This document shows, piece after piece, positions 9,497-18,087 of a stretch of 64,000 nucleotides of DNA (the stretch's first letter is position 1; every line of letters starts with the position of its first letter). Origin of the DNA: Desulfobacteraceae bacterium (lineage in GTDB: Bacteria > Desulfobacterota > Desulfobacteria > Desulfobacterales > Desulfobacteraceae); NCBI GenBank assembly GCA_024226935.1, contig JAAELK010000509.1, forward strand, positions 1-64,000. Direction: 5' to 3'. The position numbers and the translations under genes are program-made. The notes below the pieces were generated by a model. The model searched no databases. It saw nothing but the letters and a program-made list of their open reading frames with translations, and was not told the origin of the DNA.

Positions 9497-9678
9497 ACGG
9501 CCATCGGCCGCCCAAGGATTTCCATCAGCCAGCCTGCCCACAACAAAACATGAAAAAATTTTAATAACCGCCATGGGCGGACCATGGATTTTACCCCTTG
9601 GTTCCGCCCACAACAAAGAGTGAAACTCTCTTTTGATATCGGATGTTTCATATAAAGTTGATTGGTTCTTTCATATGG
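9494..9678 (+). repeat. Nested hairpin repeat: A-type element interrupted by a B-type element
   Basis: The A-type left part (9494-9563) starts at the SDR stop with ACGGCC and contains GCCCACAACAAAA and TGAAAAAATTT. At 9564 a complete B-type element begins (ATAACCGCCATGGGCGG) and runs to about 9655 (GTTTCATATAA). The A-type sequence then resumes as AGTTGATTGGTTCTTTCAT (9656-9674). The uninterrupted A element at 57353-57446 joins these two halves directly. Both element types share ATAACnGCCATGGGC at one end, GCCCACAACAAA in the middle and TTTCATATAA at the other end. Confidence 0.85.
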
Positions 9679-9688
9679 ACCAGTTATT

Positions 9689-9726
9689 ATTCAGCGCAAA
9701 TAACAATCTTGATATTTGCGCTGAAT
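9689..9726. terminator. Perfect 14-bp stem hairpin downstream of lpd
   Basis: ATTCAGCGCAAATA (9689-9702) and TATTTGCGCTGAAT (9713-9726) are exact inverse complements around a 10-nt loop. It lies 38 bp after the lpd stop on the minus strand. No U-run follows on either strand, so it may be an RNA-stabilising or factor-dependent end, or a protein site, rather than a classical intrinsic terminator. Confidence 0.55.
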
Positions 9727-9763
9727 GGTCAAATCAAATTCCTTGGTTCCTGAAACAAGATGA

Positions 9764-11209
9764 TTATCCGTGGAGGGGTATCCCCGAAGCTTTTGATGCC
9801 ACCTCCCCCATAATCTCCGCCAGTGTGGGATGGGCATGGATAGTGTGGGCAATTTCTTCTGCGGTCAGCCCTTTTTCAATGGCCAGGGTAGCTTCCGCAA
9901 TGAGATCCGTCGCATGGGGACCGATTAAGTGAACGCCCAGAACTTTATGACTTTTCTTTTCAATGATCATCTTGGCCTCTCCTGCAATTTCATCAATGGC
10001 CTGGGCCTTTCCCAGAACCCTGAAATTTACGCTTGCCGTCTCCACTTCAAACCCTTTAGCAACGGCTTGATTTTCACTCAATCCCACAGTGCCGATCTCA
10101 GGCATGGTAAAAATGGCTCCAGGTACCACTTCATAGGACATGGTTGATTTTGGATCTGTTTCCAGCGCCATGGCATTTTGGGCAGCCACAAGTCCTTCGT
10201 GGGAAGCCACATGTGCCAGCATAATTTTATCGGGTCCCAGGATATCCCCAATGGCATAAACATTTTCCACAGGGGTTTGCATCTGCTCATTGGCAGGTAT
10301 CCATCCAGGGCCCTGGGTGGACAGACCAATATTTTCAAGACCAAGCCCCTCGGACAAAGGAGTCCTGCCAATACAGACCGCCATAATTTGGGATTTAATC
10401 TGATCTGTTTTTAATTTTTGAGGCTTGGGATTATCGGTAAAGGGACTTGGGGCAAGAAATATCCCTACCCCGTCTCCTATTGTATCGGCTTTGGTGACAA
10501 TAGTATCGCAAAGAACTTTTATTTTACGTTTTTTCATTTCCCTCAATAACAATTTTGAGCAGGCTTCATCCACAGATGGTAAAGGTAAAAGTCTTGACAT
10601 GGCTTCTACAATAGTCACATCACACCCCAATGCGCAAAAGATAAAAGCAAACTCACATCCAATCACACCACCACCAACAATGGTCATGGATTTTGGGATT
10701 GAATCCATAACAAGGATATCATTGGAAGAAAGAATTTTTTTGTGGTCAAAGGGAAAATCAGGCACATTCATGGGCTTTGTGCCCACGGCAATAATCAATT
10801 TATCAAAGTCCAGATCGATTTTTTGTCCATCACTTTTACTCACTTCTATTACACCGGGGGATTTGATTGTCCCCCGACCTTTTTCAATTATAACCCCACG
10901 GCTTTGTAATAATGAAGATATTCCTTTTCTCTGGGTAGCAAGGATCTTTTCCTTCCGATCCATGAGTGCCACCATATCCGGTGTAATTTCCCCCTCAATT
11001 TTGATACCAAATTGATCTGCTTTTAAACATTTTAAAAATAGATCCGCCGAATTTTTCATAATTTTAGATGGGATACACCCCCAGTTAAGACAAGTTCCTC
11101 CCAGATTTTCTTTTTCAATCAAGGTCACTTTTCCACCAAGAGCAGCCCCTCGTAATGCTGCAATATATCCCCCCGGTCCACCACCAATAATAATTATTTT
11201 TTCTGACAT
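9764..11209 (-). CDS. lpd: Dihydrolipoyl dehydrogenase (glycine cleavage L-protein / E3)
   Basis: 481 residues, the usual size. The FAD-binding GGGPGGYIAALRGAALG is followed by the redox disulfide motif GGTCLNWGCIPSK, the NAD loop VGGGVIGCEFA, the second FAD motif YAIGDI, and the C-terminal His-Glu pair in HAHPTLAE. It reoxidises the dihydrolipoyl arm of the H-protein with NAD+. A strong AGGAGG lies 5 nt before the ATG. It diverges from the AsnC-type regulator that heads the gcv operon, so the intergenic region 11210-11424 can control both. Confidence 0.97.
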   Translation of the reverse strand: MSEKIIIIGGGPGGYIAALRGAALGGKVTLIEKENLGGTCLNWGCIPSKIMKNSADLFLKCLKADQFGIKIEGEITPDMVALMDRKEKILATQRKGISSLLQSRGVIIEKGRGTIKSPGVIEVSKSDGQKIDLDFDKLIIAVGTKPMNVPDFPFDHKKILSSNDILVMDSIPKSMTIVGGGVIGCEFAFIFCALGCDVTIVEAMSRLLPLPSVDEACSKLLLREMKKRKIKVLCDTIVTKADTIGDGVGIFLAPSPFTDNPKPQKLKTDQIKSQIMAVCIGRTPLSEGLGLENIGLSTQGPGWIPANEQMQTPVENVYAIGDILGPDKIMLAHVASHEGLVAAQNAMALETDPKSTMSYEVVPGAIFTMPEIGTVGLSENQAVAKGFEVETASVNFRVLGKAQAIDEIAGEAKMIIEKKSHKVLGVHLIGPHATDLIAEATLAIEKGLTAEEIAHTIHAHPTLAEIMGEVASKASGIPLHG

Positions 11210-11336
11210 TCTTGCCTCCTGTCGATTTAGTTCTAAATTAAAATGATTTTATTTTCAGGAAATAAAATGAGTAATAAAGGTTTTTCATTAATTTCATCAC
11301 AAAAATTTGTTTTTCCATAGGTTTTTTAAAAAATAA

Positions 11337-11365
11337 TTGACATTATCATTATCATAGAGTAGTTA
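11337..11365 (+). promoter_or_regulatory. Candidate promoter/operator for the gcv operon with tandem GATAAT repeats
   Basis: TTGACA (11337-11342) is a perfect -35; the -10 at about 11360 (TAGTTA) is weak. Immediately after the -35 lie two tandem ATTATC hexamers, read as GATAATGATAAT on the minus strand. This matches two of the three hexamers of a classical Fur box. The regulator may be the adjacent AsnC-type protein or a Fur-family protein; the sequence alone does not decide. Confidence 0.4.
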
Positions 11366-11424
11366 TCAAGTTAATTTAATAAAATTTGTTTGCTCATACA
11401 TTTTTAGCTAAATAAAGAGGTAAT

Positions 11425-11868
11425 ATGAAGATCGATAAAACTAATATTGATATTATTAGAGAGCTCAAAGAGGGGAAAAAATCCTTTAAAAAGATCGCTG
11501 ATAAACTTGCCATTACCGAAAACACCGTCAGGTCAAGGGTAAACAGACTCCAGGACGAAGGAGTACTGGAAATATGCGGGCTGGTTGATCCTGCCACCCT
11601 GCCGGGCCATAGAACAGGTATCATCGGCATTAAGTTATCAAAAATGAATCTGGTCGAAAAAGGCGAAGAAATCAGCAAACTCCGGGGGGTTATTTCAACA
11701 TCCGTTGTGACAGGCCGGTACGACTTAATTATAATGGTTCTGTTTAAAAAAGGATTTGGCCTACTGGAATTTTATACCGAAGAAATATCTAAAATCGATG
11801 ATATCAGCGCTGTTGAGACATTTGTTGTATATAAATCCTATAATTTAAAAGTTCCCTACATTTTTTAA
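11425..11868 (+). CDS. Lrp/AsnC-family transcriptional regulator
   Basis: 147 residues. The N-terminal winged helix has IDIIRELKEGKKSFKKIA and the recognition helix ITENTVRSRVNRL. The C-terminal RAM (ligand) domain has GIIGIKLS, STSVVTGRYDLIIMV and VETFVVYKSY. AAAGAGG sits 6 nt before the ATG. It is 40 bp upstream of gcvT in the same direction and diverges from lpd. It is therefore the likely amino-acid-responsive regulator of glycine cleavage, with glycine as the natural candidate ligand (inference). Confidence 0.93.
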   Translation: MKIDKTNIDIIRELKEGKKSFKKIADKLAITENTVRSRVNRLQDEGVLEICGLVDPATLPGHRTGIIGIKLSKMNLVEKGEEISKLRGVISTSVVTGRYDLIIMVLFKKGFGLLEFYTEEISKIDDISAVETFVVYKSYNLKVPYIF

Positions 11869-11908
11869 ACCTGTACTTATTTTGTACCCCATATAAAGGT
11901 AAGTTATC

Positions 11909-13159
11909 ATGAACACCAGTTTAAAAACCACATCTTTACATCAATGGCATAAAGATGCCGGGGCAAAGATGGCTGATTTCGGAGGGTTTGACATGCCTCT
12001 ATGGTATGAAGCCGGAGTCAAGAATGAACATCTAGCTGTTTTAAAATCTGCCGGCATATTTGACACCAGTCACATGGCCTGCATAAATGTCGGCGGCAAA
12101 GATTCTTTTGCCCTGATTAATTTTTGCTTCACCCGGGATATTGTTTCCCTCAAGACAGGAAGATGTGTCTACGGCGCATTTTTAGATGAACAAGGACATT
12201 GCATCGATGATGCCATTGTTTATAAATTTGGTGAGACCCAATTTATGATCTGCGTGAACGCTGGTATGGGCGCCGCTATTGCAAGTCATCTTGACAGCAA
12301 AAAAAAGCAAATGGATGTTAGCATCGAAGATTTGTCCGGTAAAATTGCCAAGATGGATATCCAGGGAAAAAATTCTGCTAAAATTTTGGCAAAGCTTATC
12401 AAAAATCCGGAAATTGTTTTTGATAAAATGCCCTATTTTTCATTTAAGGGTCATTTTTCCAATGCACCGGATGGTATTGAGAATGTCACCCTGGCCGACG
12501 GCACCCCGATCCTTTTATCTAGATCTGGATATACCGGAGAGTTTGGATTTGAAATTTTTATAGCTCCCGCCGCCATTGTAGCCCTATGGGAAAAGACCCT
12601 TATTGCAGGCGAAGAATTTGGAATTACAGCCTGTGGATTAGGGGCCAGAGATTCTCTACGGGCAGGAGCCTGCCTGCCCCTGTCACACCAGGATATCGGC
12701 CACTGGAAATTTACCAACCACCCTTGGTCCTTTGCTCTGCCCTATACAGCAGACAAAAAAGGATTTACCAAGGACTTTTTCGGGGCAAAGGCTCTGGCAC
12801 CTGCCGACGACGACAAATTTGTTTACCCCTTTGTGGGAGATACCCTGAGAAAGGCCAATACCGGAGAAAACACAGAAGTTTTAGATGAAAATTGCCAGAA
12901 TTTAGGCCAGGTCCTGACCTGTGCCACAGATATGGGCATCGGCTGGCTTGAAAATAAAATTGTCAGCATCAACACCCCTGATCTTCCCCAAGATTTAAAA
13001 ATAAAAGGACTCAGCTGTGGATTTGTCATGGTTTCTAAACCACTTGAACCAGGTGTAAAACTAAGCCTCAAAGAGGGTAAAAGATCCATAGATGTGACCT
13101 TTGTAACCGATATACGACCAAACAGAACTGCAAGAATGAAATTGGATAATTTTATTTAA
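11909..13159 (+). CDS. gcvT: Glycine cleavage T-protein (aminomethyltransferase), long variant
   Basis: 416 residues, about 50 longer than most GcvT. The N-terminal folate-binding region is recognisable (KMADFGGFDMPLWY, GIFDTSHM), as is GLGARDSLRAGACLPL. The extra length lies in the C-terminal half, around HWKFTNHPWSFALP. It transfers the aminomethyl carbon from lipoyl-H-protein to tetrahydrofolate. It is followed 22 bp later by gcvH. Divergence from canonical GcvT in the C-terminal barrel makes a related folate-dependent aminomethyltransferase an alternative, but the operon fixes the role. Confidence 0.9.
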   Translation: MNTSLKTTSLHQWHKDAGAKMADFGGFDMPLWYEAGVKNEHLAVLKSAGIFDTSHMACINVGGKDSFALINFCFTRDIVSLKTGRCVYGAFLDEQGHCIDDAIVYKFGETQFMICVNAGMGAAIASHLDSKKKQMDVSIEDLSGKIAKMDIQGKNSAKILAKLIKNPEIVFDKMPYFSFKGHFSNAPDGIENVTLADGTPILLSRSGYTGEFGFEIFIAPAAIVALWEKTLIAGEEFGITACGLGARDSLRAGACLPLSHQDIGHWKFTNHPWSFALPYTADKKGFTKDFFGAKALAPADDDKFVYPFVGDTLRKANTGENTEVLDENCQNLGQVLTCATDMGIGWLENKIVSINTPDLPQDLKIKGLSCGFVMVSKPLEPGVKLSLKEGKRSIDVTFVTDIRPNRTARMKLDNFI

Positions 13160-13181
13160 ATCCATTTAAAAGGAGACTGTT

Positions 13182-13580
13182 ATGAAAGAAATCAGCGATC
13201 TTAATTTTCCAGAAGATGTAAAATATACAAAAGACCACGAATGGTCAAAAAGTTGCGGTGATATTGTAACCATAGGACTGAGCGACTATGCCCAGGATCA
13301 ATTGGGCGAGATCGTTTTTGTTGAACTTCCCGAAGTAGGTGATTCTTTTTCCCAGGGTGATGAATTTGGCAGCGTAGAGTCTGTTAAAGCAGTATCGGAA
13401 GTCTACATTCCTATTTCAGGAGAAATTGTTGGAATCAATGAAGACCTTGAAGATGCCCCGGAACTGGTCAATGAAGACTGCTATGAAGGTGGCTGGATAA
13501 TCAAAATAAAACCTGAGGATCCTTCCCAGCTGGACGACTTAATGGACAAAGCCGCCTACCTTAATATGCTAAAAGGATAA
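13182..13580 (+). CDS. gcvH: Glycine cleavage H-protein
   Basis: 132 residues. The lipoylated lysine is K69 in GSVESVKAVSEV, within the hammerhead fold. DHEWSK near the N-terminus and GLSDYAQDQLGEIVFVELP are diagnostic. It shuttles the aminomethyl group between P-, T- and L-proteins. AAAAGGAGA precedes the ATG. lipB and lipA, which modify K69, are encoded three and four genes downstream. Confidence 0.97.
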   Translation: MKEISDLNFPEDVKYTKDHEWSKSCGDIVTIGLSDYAQDQLGEIVFVELPEVGDSFSQGDEFGSVESVKAVSEVYIPISGEIVGINEDLEDAPELVNEDCYEGGWIIKIKPEDPSQLDDLMDKAAYLNMLKG

Positions 13581-13585
13581 ATGCC

Positions 13586-14917
13586 ATGCGTTATCTTCCC
13601 CATACCCAAGAGGATATTGATGCAATGCTGGCTAAAACCGGCCATGCATCCATAGATGATTTATTCGACAGCATACCCGAAGCATTAAAGACAAAAGGTC
13701 CTCTTAATCTTCCGGAAGCCCTGAGTGAATGGGATCTTAATACCTATATGGAAAAACTGGCATCTTCCAATATTGCCTGTAAAGATTATAAATGTTTTAT
13801 CGGGGCTGGCAGTTATGACCATTATATTCCGGCTCTGGTACCCTATCTGGTGTCACGATCCGAATTTGCCACCGCCTATACCCCCTATCAGCCCGAAGTA
13901 AGCCAGGGAACCCTCCAGGGTATCTATGAGTTTCAGACTATGATCACCCAGCTTCTTGGAATGGATATTGCTACAGCTTCCCACTATGACTGCGGTACAG
14001 CCCTTGCTGAATGTGCATTAATTGCCTTGAAAAAAGACAGAAAAGCCAATAAAATAGCTGTTTCTTCCCTGGTCCATCCCAGTCACCGCCAAATTTTGGA
14101 GACCTATCTGCGTCCTACCGGATATGAAATAGTAGAAATCGGTACCAAAGAAGGACTCACAGACCCTACTGCCCTTGAAGCGATGGACGGCATTGCCGGG
14201 GTGGCAGTTCAGTCACCGAACTTTTTAGGCAATATTGAAGATTTAAGTGCTTTCAAGGCCATTGCTGAAAATAAAAAAATCTTGTTTATTGCTTCTTTTA
14301 CAGAAAGCCTGGCCTATGGGCTGCTTAAAAGCCCAGGAGCCTGCGGTGCCGATCTTGTGGCCGGCGAAGGCCAAAGCCTTGGTATTGCCAAGACATTTGG
14401 AGGTCCAGGATTAGGACTTCTGGCAGGCACAAAAAAACTGATGAGATCTTTACCCGGCCGGTTCATCGGCAAGACAAAGGATGCCAACGGGGATGATGGC
14501 TATGTTCTGACTCTGGCGACACGGGAACAGCACATCAAAAGAGAAAAAGCATCTTCCAATATCTGTTCTAATAATGGCCTCAATGCCATGACTGCTGCTA
14601 TGTATCTGGCCACGGTGGGCAAAATCGGTATCCGTGAAATTGCCCAGCAGAACCACGACAAAGCCGTTTACCTGAAAACAAGCCTTGAAAACGCCGGATT
14701 TGAATCGGTATTTGATTCCCCCTTTTTCAATGAATTTGTGCTTAAAGCACCAAAAGGGTTTAGGGAGAAACGAGCAGATCTGATCCAGAACAAATGTGTT
14801 TTTGCAGGGATGGATCTTGAACCCTATTACCCCAAATTAAAAGATCATTATCTTTTTTGTGCCACGGAAACGATATCCAAAAAAGATATAGACCAATTGG
14901 CAAAGGAGGTGCAATAA
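13586..14917 (+). CDS. gcvPA: Glycine dehydrogenase (decarboxylating) subunit 1, P-protein alpha
   Basis: 443 residues, normal for the split P-protein. It starts RYLPHTQEDIDAML, a typical GcvPA N-terminus, and contains FIGAGSYDHYIPALVPYL, YTPYQPEVSQGTLQ, ASHYDCGTALAECAL and FGGPGLGLLA. With GcvPB it forms the PLP enzyme that decarboxylates glycine. The start is 5 bp after gcvH, and its stop overlaps the gcvPB start as TAATG. Confidence 0.97.
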   Translation: MRYLPHTQEDIDAMLAKTGHASIDDLFDSIPEALKTKGPLNLPEALSEWDLNTYMEKLASSNIACKDYKCFIGAGSYDHYIPALVPYLVSRSEFATAYTPYQPEVSQGTLQGIYEFQTMITQLLGMDIATASHYDCGTALAECALIALKKDRKANKIAVSSLVHPSHRQILETYLRPTGYEIVEIGTKEGLTDPTALEAMDGIAGVAVQSPNFLGNIEDLSAFKAIAENKKILFIASFTESLAYGLLKSPGACGADLVAGEGQSLGIAKTFGGPGLGLLAGTKKLMRSLPGRFIGKTKDANGDDGYVLTLATREQHIKREKASSNICSNNGLNAMTAAMYLATVGKIGIREIAQQNHDKAVYLKTSLENAGFESVFDSPFFNEFVLKAPKGFREKRADLIQNKCVFAGMDLEPYYPKLKDHYLFCATETISKKDIDQLAKEVQ

Positions 14918-16389
14918 TGAATAAGCAGCCAGGTACCCGCGGCCTTATTTTCAATGAGCCCCAACTATGGGAAAAAAGTCGGGAAGGCAGATGTGCCGTT
15001 TCCCTTCCCAAAGCAGACGTAGAAAGGGCCGAGATTGCCCCACACCTTATGGGCGATGCACCCGGGCTTCCCCAGCTTTCCGAGCTGGATGTGGTCAGAC
15101 ACTATACACGGCTTTCCCAATGGAATTTTGGTGTGGACTCAGGTATGTATCCTTTGGGTTCTTGCACCATGAAATACAATCCCAAAACCAACGAGGTTCA
15201 AGCAGCCCGGCAGGGATTTGCCGGTGCCCATCCCCTGGCAGGAAAAGAATTTTCCCAGGGTGCCTTAAAGCTCATGTATGATCTGGAACAGGCTTTGGGA
15301 GAGATTACCGGATTTCCCGCTGTCACCCTCCAGCCTGCAGCCGGAGCCCATGGAGAGCTGGCCGGTATGCTCATGATCCACGCTTACCACGCCAAAAAAG
15401 GAAAACAGCGATCCAAGATCATTATTCCGGACACGGCCCATGGAACCAACCCAGCATCTGCCAGTCTTTGTGGATATGAATCGGTAAATATTAAATCTGG
15501 TGAAAAAGGGATCCTGGAACCTGCCACCGTGGCAGCGGTGATGGATGAGGATACCGCCGGTATCATGATCACCAACCCCAATACCCTGGGACTTTTTGAA
15601 GAAAATATCCGGGAAATCTGTGATATTGTCCATGCCAAGGGTGGGCTTGTATATGGTGATGGTGCCAACATGAACGCCATTATGGGAATTGTAAAACCAG
15701 GGGATCTTGGTATCGACGTACTTCACCTGAACCTGCACAAGACCTTTTCCACTCCCCATGGCGGTGGTGGTCCGGGATCTGGACCCGTATCCGTTGTCAA
15801 GGAACTCATCCCCTTTTTACCGGTTCCCAGGATAGAAAAAAATCGAGATGGAAAAGACCTGTCTTCCTATAAATTTGTAACCGATTGCCCGGACAGCATC
15901 GGCAGGCTGCACACCTTTTATGGACATTTTGGTGTCATGATAAAGGCCTATTCCTATATTCTTTCCATGGGGGGAAAAGGACTTCGTGAGGCTTCGCAAC
16001 TGGCTGTTCTCAATGCTAATTACATAAAGGAAAGTCTCAAAGGCACCTTAAACCTGCCCTATGACCGACCCTGTATGCATGAATGCGTATTTAATGACAA
16101 ATACCAGCAGGAAAATCATATCACCACCATGGATATGGCCAAGCGCCTGCTTGACTATGGATTCCATCCGCCTACAATCTATTTTCCATTGGTAGTGGAT
16201 GCAGCCTTTATGGTAGAACCCACGGAAACTGAATCAAAAGAAGATATAGACCAGTTCATTGATGCAGTCAAAGCCATTGCTAAAGAAGCTAAGCTTGATC
16301 CGGAAAAACTGAAAAAAGCTCCTCTTCTAACAAAGGTTACCCGCTTGGATGAGGTAACTGCCGCAAGGAAGCCATGCCTGAGAGGATAA
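14917..16389 (+). CDS. gcvPB: Glycine dehydrogenase (decarboxylating) subunit 2, P-protein beta
   Basis: The start at 14917 is chosen because AAAGGAGGT precedes it and it overlaps the gcvPA stop by one base; the frame is open 20 codons further upstream. It has 490 residues. The PLP lysine is in LHLNLHKTFSTPHGGGGPG. Other motifs are MYPLGSCTMKYNPK, LQPAAGAHGEL and IIPDTAHGTNPASA. It holds the catalytic PLP site of the two-subunit P-protein. Confidence 0.97.
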   Translation: MNKQPGTRGLIFNEPQLWEKSREGRCAVSLPKADVERAEIAPHLMGDAPGLPQLSELDVVRHYTRLSQWNFGVDSGMYPLGSCTMKYNPKTNEVQAARQGFAGAHPLAGKEFSQGALKLMYDLEQALGEITGFPAVTLQPAAGAHGELAGMLMIHAYHAKKGKQRSKIIIPDTAHGTNPASASLCGYESVNIKSGEKGILEPATVAAVMDEDTAGIMITNPNTLGLFEENIREICDIVHAKGGLVYGDGANMNAIMGIVKPGDLGIDVLHLNLHKTFSTPHGGGGPGSGPVSVVKELIPFLPVPRIEKNRDGKDLSSYKFVTDCPDSIGRLHTFYGHFGVMIKAYSYILSMGGKGLREASQLAVLNANYIKESLKGTLNLPYDRPCMHECVFNDKYQQENHITTMDMAKRLLDYGFHPPTIYFPLVVDAAFMVEPTETESKEDIDQFIDAVKAIAKEAKLDPEKLKKAPLLTKVTRLDEVTAARKPCLRG

Positions 16390-17090
16390 CTTTCAAAAGC
16401 CTCAATAAGGTCCAGCGCTCTTGCGTATTCTCCAATCTAGATACTCTGGAATACAAAAGAGCTCTGGACCTTCAAATCTCCACCCTCAACGCCAAAATAG
16501 ATAATCCTTCGGAACCGGACCGGGTTTTCTATCTGGAACACCCCGAGGTTTATACCCTGGGACGACGCGGAGGACGGGAAAACCTCACGGTATCAGAGGA
16601 TTTTTTATCCTCCCGGGGAATTGAAATCGTCCAGACAGACCGGGGGGGAAATATCACCTTTCACGGACCTGGACAGGCAGTTCTCTATCCGATTATCAAT
16701 CTTGAACAGGCCGGAATCGGTGTGGCTGATTTTGTCCATGGCATGGAAGAGATCATGAAACTAACGGTTTTAGATTTTGGAATCACCGCAGACCGTGATC
16801 CAAAAAATCATGGCCTCTGGGTAGGCAGGAAAAAAATCGGAAGTGTGGGGATTTCCATCAAAAAAAATATATCCATCCACGGTCTGGCCTTGAATGTCTG
16901 TCCGGATCTAACTCCTTTTTCCTGGATCAATCCCTGCGGCCTTGAAAATGTGGCCATGACCTCCATTGCCATGGAAAAGGGAATGGATACCACAAAGGAT
17001 GAGGTGAATAAAGATCTCATGAACAGGGTCTGCCACTTATTTTGTCATCATTTTTCCAAGATATTTAATATCTCCATCATAAGAGAGTGA
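16374..17090 (+). CDS. lipB: Octanoyl-[ACP]:protein N-octanoyltransferase LipB
   Basis: 238 residues. Motifs are YTLGRRGGRENL, RGGNITFHGPGQAVLYP, the catalytic lysine in GRKKIGSVGIS, and the catalytic cysteine in INPCGLE. It moves octanoate from acyl carrier protein to the H-protein lysine. The start lies 16 bp inside gcvPB, so it is part of the gcv message. Confidence 0.95.
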   Translation: MPERITFKSLNKVQRSCVFSNLDTLEYKRALDLQISTLNAKIDNPSEPDRVFYLEHPEVYTLGRRGGRENLTVSEDFLSSRGIEIVQTDRGGNITFHGPGQAVLYPIINLEQAGIGVADFVHGMEEIMKLTVLDFGITADRDPKNHGLWVGRKKIGSVGISIKKNISIHGLALNVCPDLTPFSWINPCGLENVAMTSIAMEKGMDTTKDEVNKDLMNRVCHLFCHHFSKIFNISIIRE

Positions 17091-17983
17091 GCATGTGTAA
17101 AACCACCCCAAAAAAAAGTAAACCCGCCTGGTTGAAAAAACCCCTGCCCCAGGGAGGCGATTACCAGCGGGTCAAAAAGCTTCTTTCCAATGCCAATCTT
17201 ACCACAGTCTGCCAGGAAGCAAATTGTCCCAATATGTTTGAGTGTTTTTCCAAGGATACCTCCACCTTCATGATCCTGGGATCTGAATGCACACGGCATT
17301 GCATGTTTTGCAATGTCACTGCCAACAAACCCACGCCGGTGGATCCCGATGAACCCATGCGGGTGGCAATGGCAGCAGCCGAGTTGGGATTGAAATATAT
17401 AGTGGTAACTTCGGTAACAAGGGATGATTTACCCGATGGAGGGGCCACCCATTTTGCCTCGGTTATAAAGGAAATTAAAACCCGCCTGAACCCTGGAAAA
17501 AATGAGGGGTGCCAGAAAGTTAGAGTTGAAGTGTTAATACCTGATTTCCAGGGTGATATCAAGGCTTTGGAAACAATTGTATATGCAAAGCCGGATGTGA
17601 TCAACCATAATATTGAAACCGTTGCCTCCCTTTATGACAGAGTCCGGCCCGAAGCCATATATCAACGTTCTTTAGATCTTTTACAAAGGGTTAAAGCTCT
17701 GGATCCCATGATACCTGCAAAATCAGGTATCATGGTGGGATTGGGAGAAACCATGGCAGAGCTGAACCGGACCATGGAAGATCTTTTTAAGCACGGATGC
17801 GATATTTTAACCATCGGCCAGTATCTGCAACCCACACGACGGCATCTGGAAGTTAAAAAATATTATTCTCCTGAAGAGTTCAAACAATTGGAACAAATGG
17901 CCCGACAACTCGGGTTCAGCCGGGTGGCAGCCGGACCATTTGTCCGCAGTTCTTATAATGCCCAAGATCTTTTCAATACCTGA
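17087..17983 (+). CDS. lipA: Lipoyl synthase LipA (radical SAM)
   Basis: 298 residues from a GTG at 17087; an ATG at 17093 (two codons later) is equally plausible, since both follow AAGAGAG. The auxiliary cluster cysteines are in CQEANCPNMFEC. The radical-SAM triad is CTRHCMFC, and the C-terminal RSSYNA supplies the serine ligand. It inserts two sulfurs into protein-bound octanoate. It ends the operon, and a B-type hairpin repeat begins 6 bp after the stop. Confidence 0.97.
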   Translation: MSMCKTTPKKSKPAWLKKPLPQGGDYQRVKKLLSNANLTTVCQEANCPNMFECFSKDTSTFMILGSECTRHCMFCNVTANKPTPVDPDEPMRVAMAAAELGLKYIVVTSVTRDDLPDGGATHFASVIKEIKTRLNPGKNEGCQKVRVEVLIPDFQGDIKALETIVYAKPDVINHNIETVASLYDRVRPEAIYQRSLDLLQRVKALDPMIPAKSGIMVGLGETMAELNRTMEDLFKHGCDILTIGQYLQPTRRHLEVKKYYSPEEFKQLEQMARQLGFSRVAAGPFVRSSYNAQDLFNT

Positions 17984-17988
17984 TTTTT

Positions 17989-18081
17989 ATAACCGCCATG
18001 GGCGGACCAGGAATTTTACCCTTGGTTCCGCCCACAACAAAGATTGAAACTCTCTTTTTGTATATCGGGAGTTTCAGATAA
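17989..18081 (+). repeat. B-type hairpin repeat between convergent lipA and pyk
   Basis: It starts ATAACCGCCATGGGCGG. A first hairpin pairs GGGCGGACCA with TGGTTCCGCCC, then comes the conserved CACAACAAAG. A second hairpin pairs GAAACTC with GAGTTTC, and the element ends CAGATAA. It is about 93 bp, flanked by ATAA on both sides. Placed tail-to-tail between lipA and pyk, it could act as a two-way transcription end. Confidence 0.8.
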
Positions 18082-18087
18082 ATCTTT

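Noticed and set aside
11210-11424. Glycine riboswitch upstream of the gcv operon
   Set aside because: No tandem aptamer core motifs were seen, and only 40 bp separate the regulator from gcvT.
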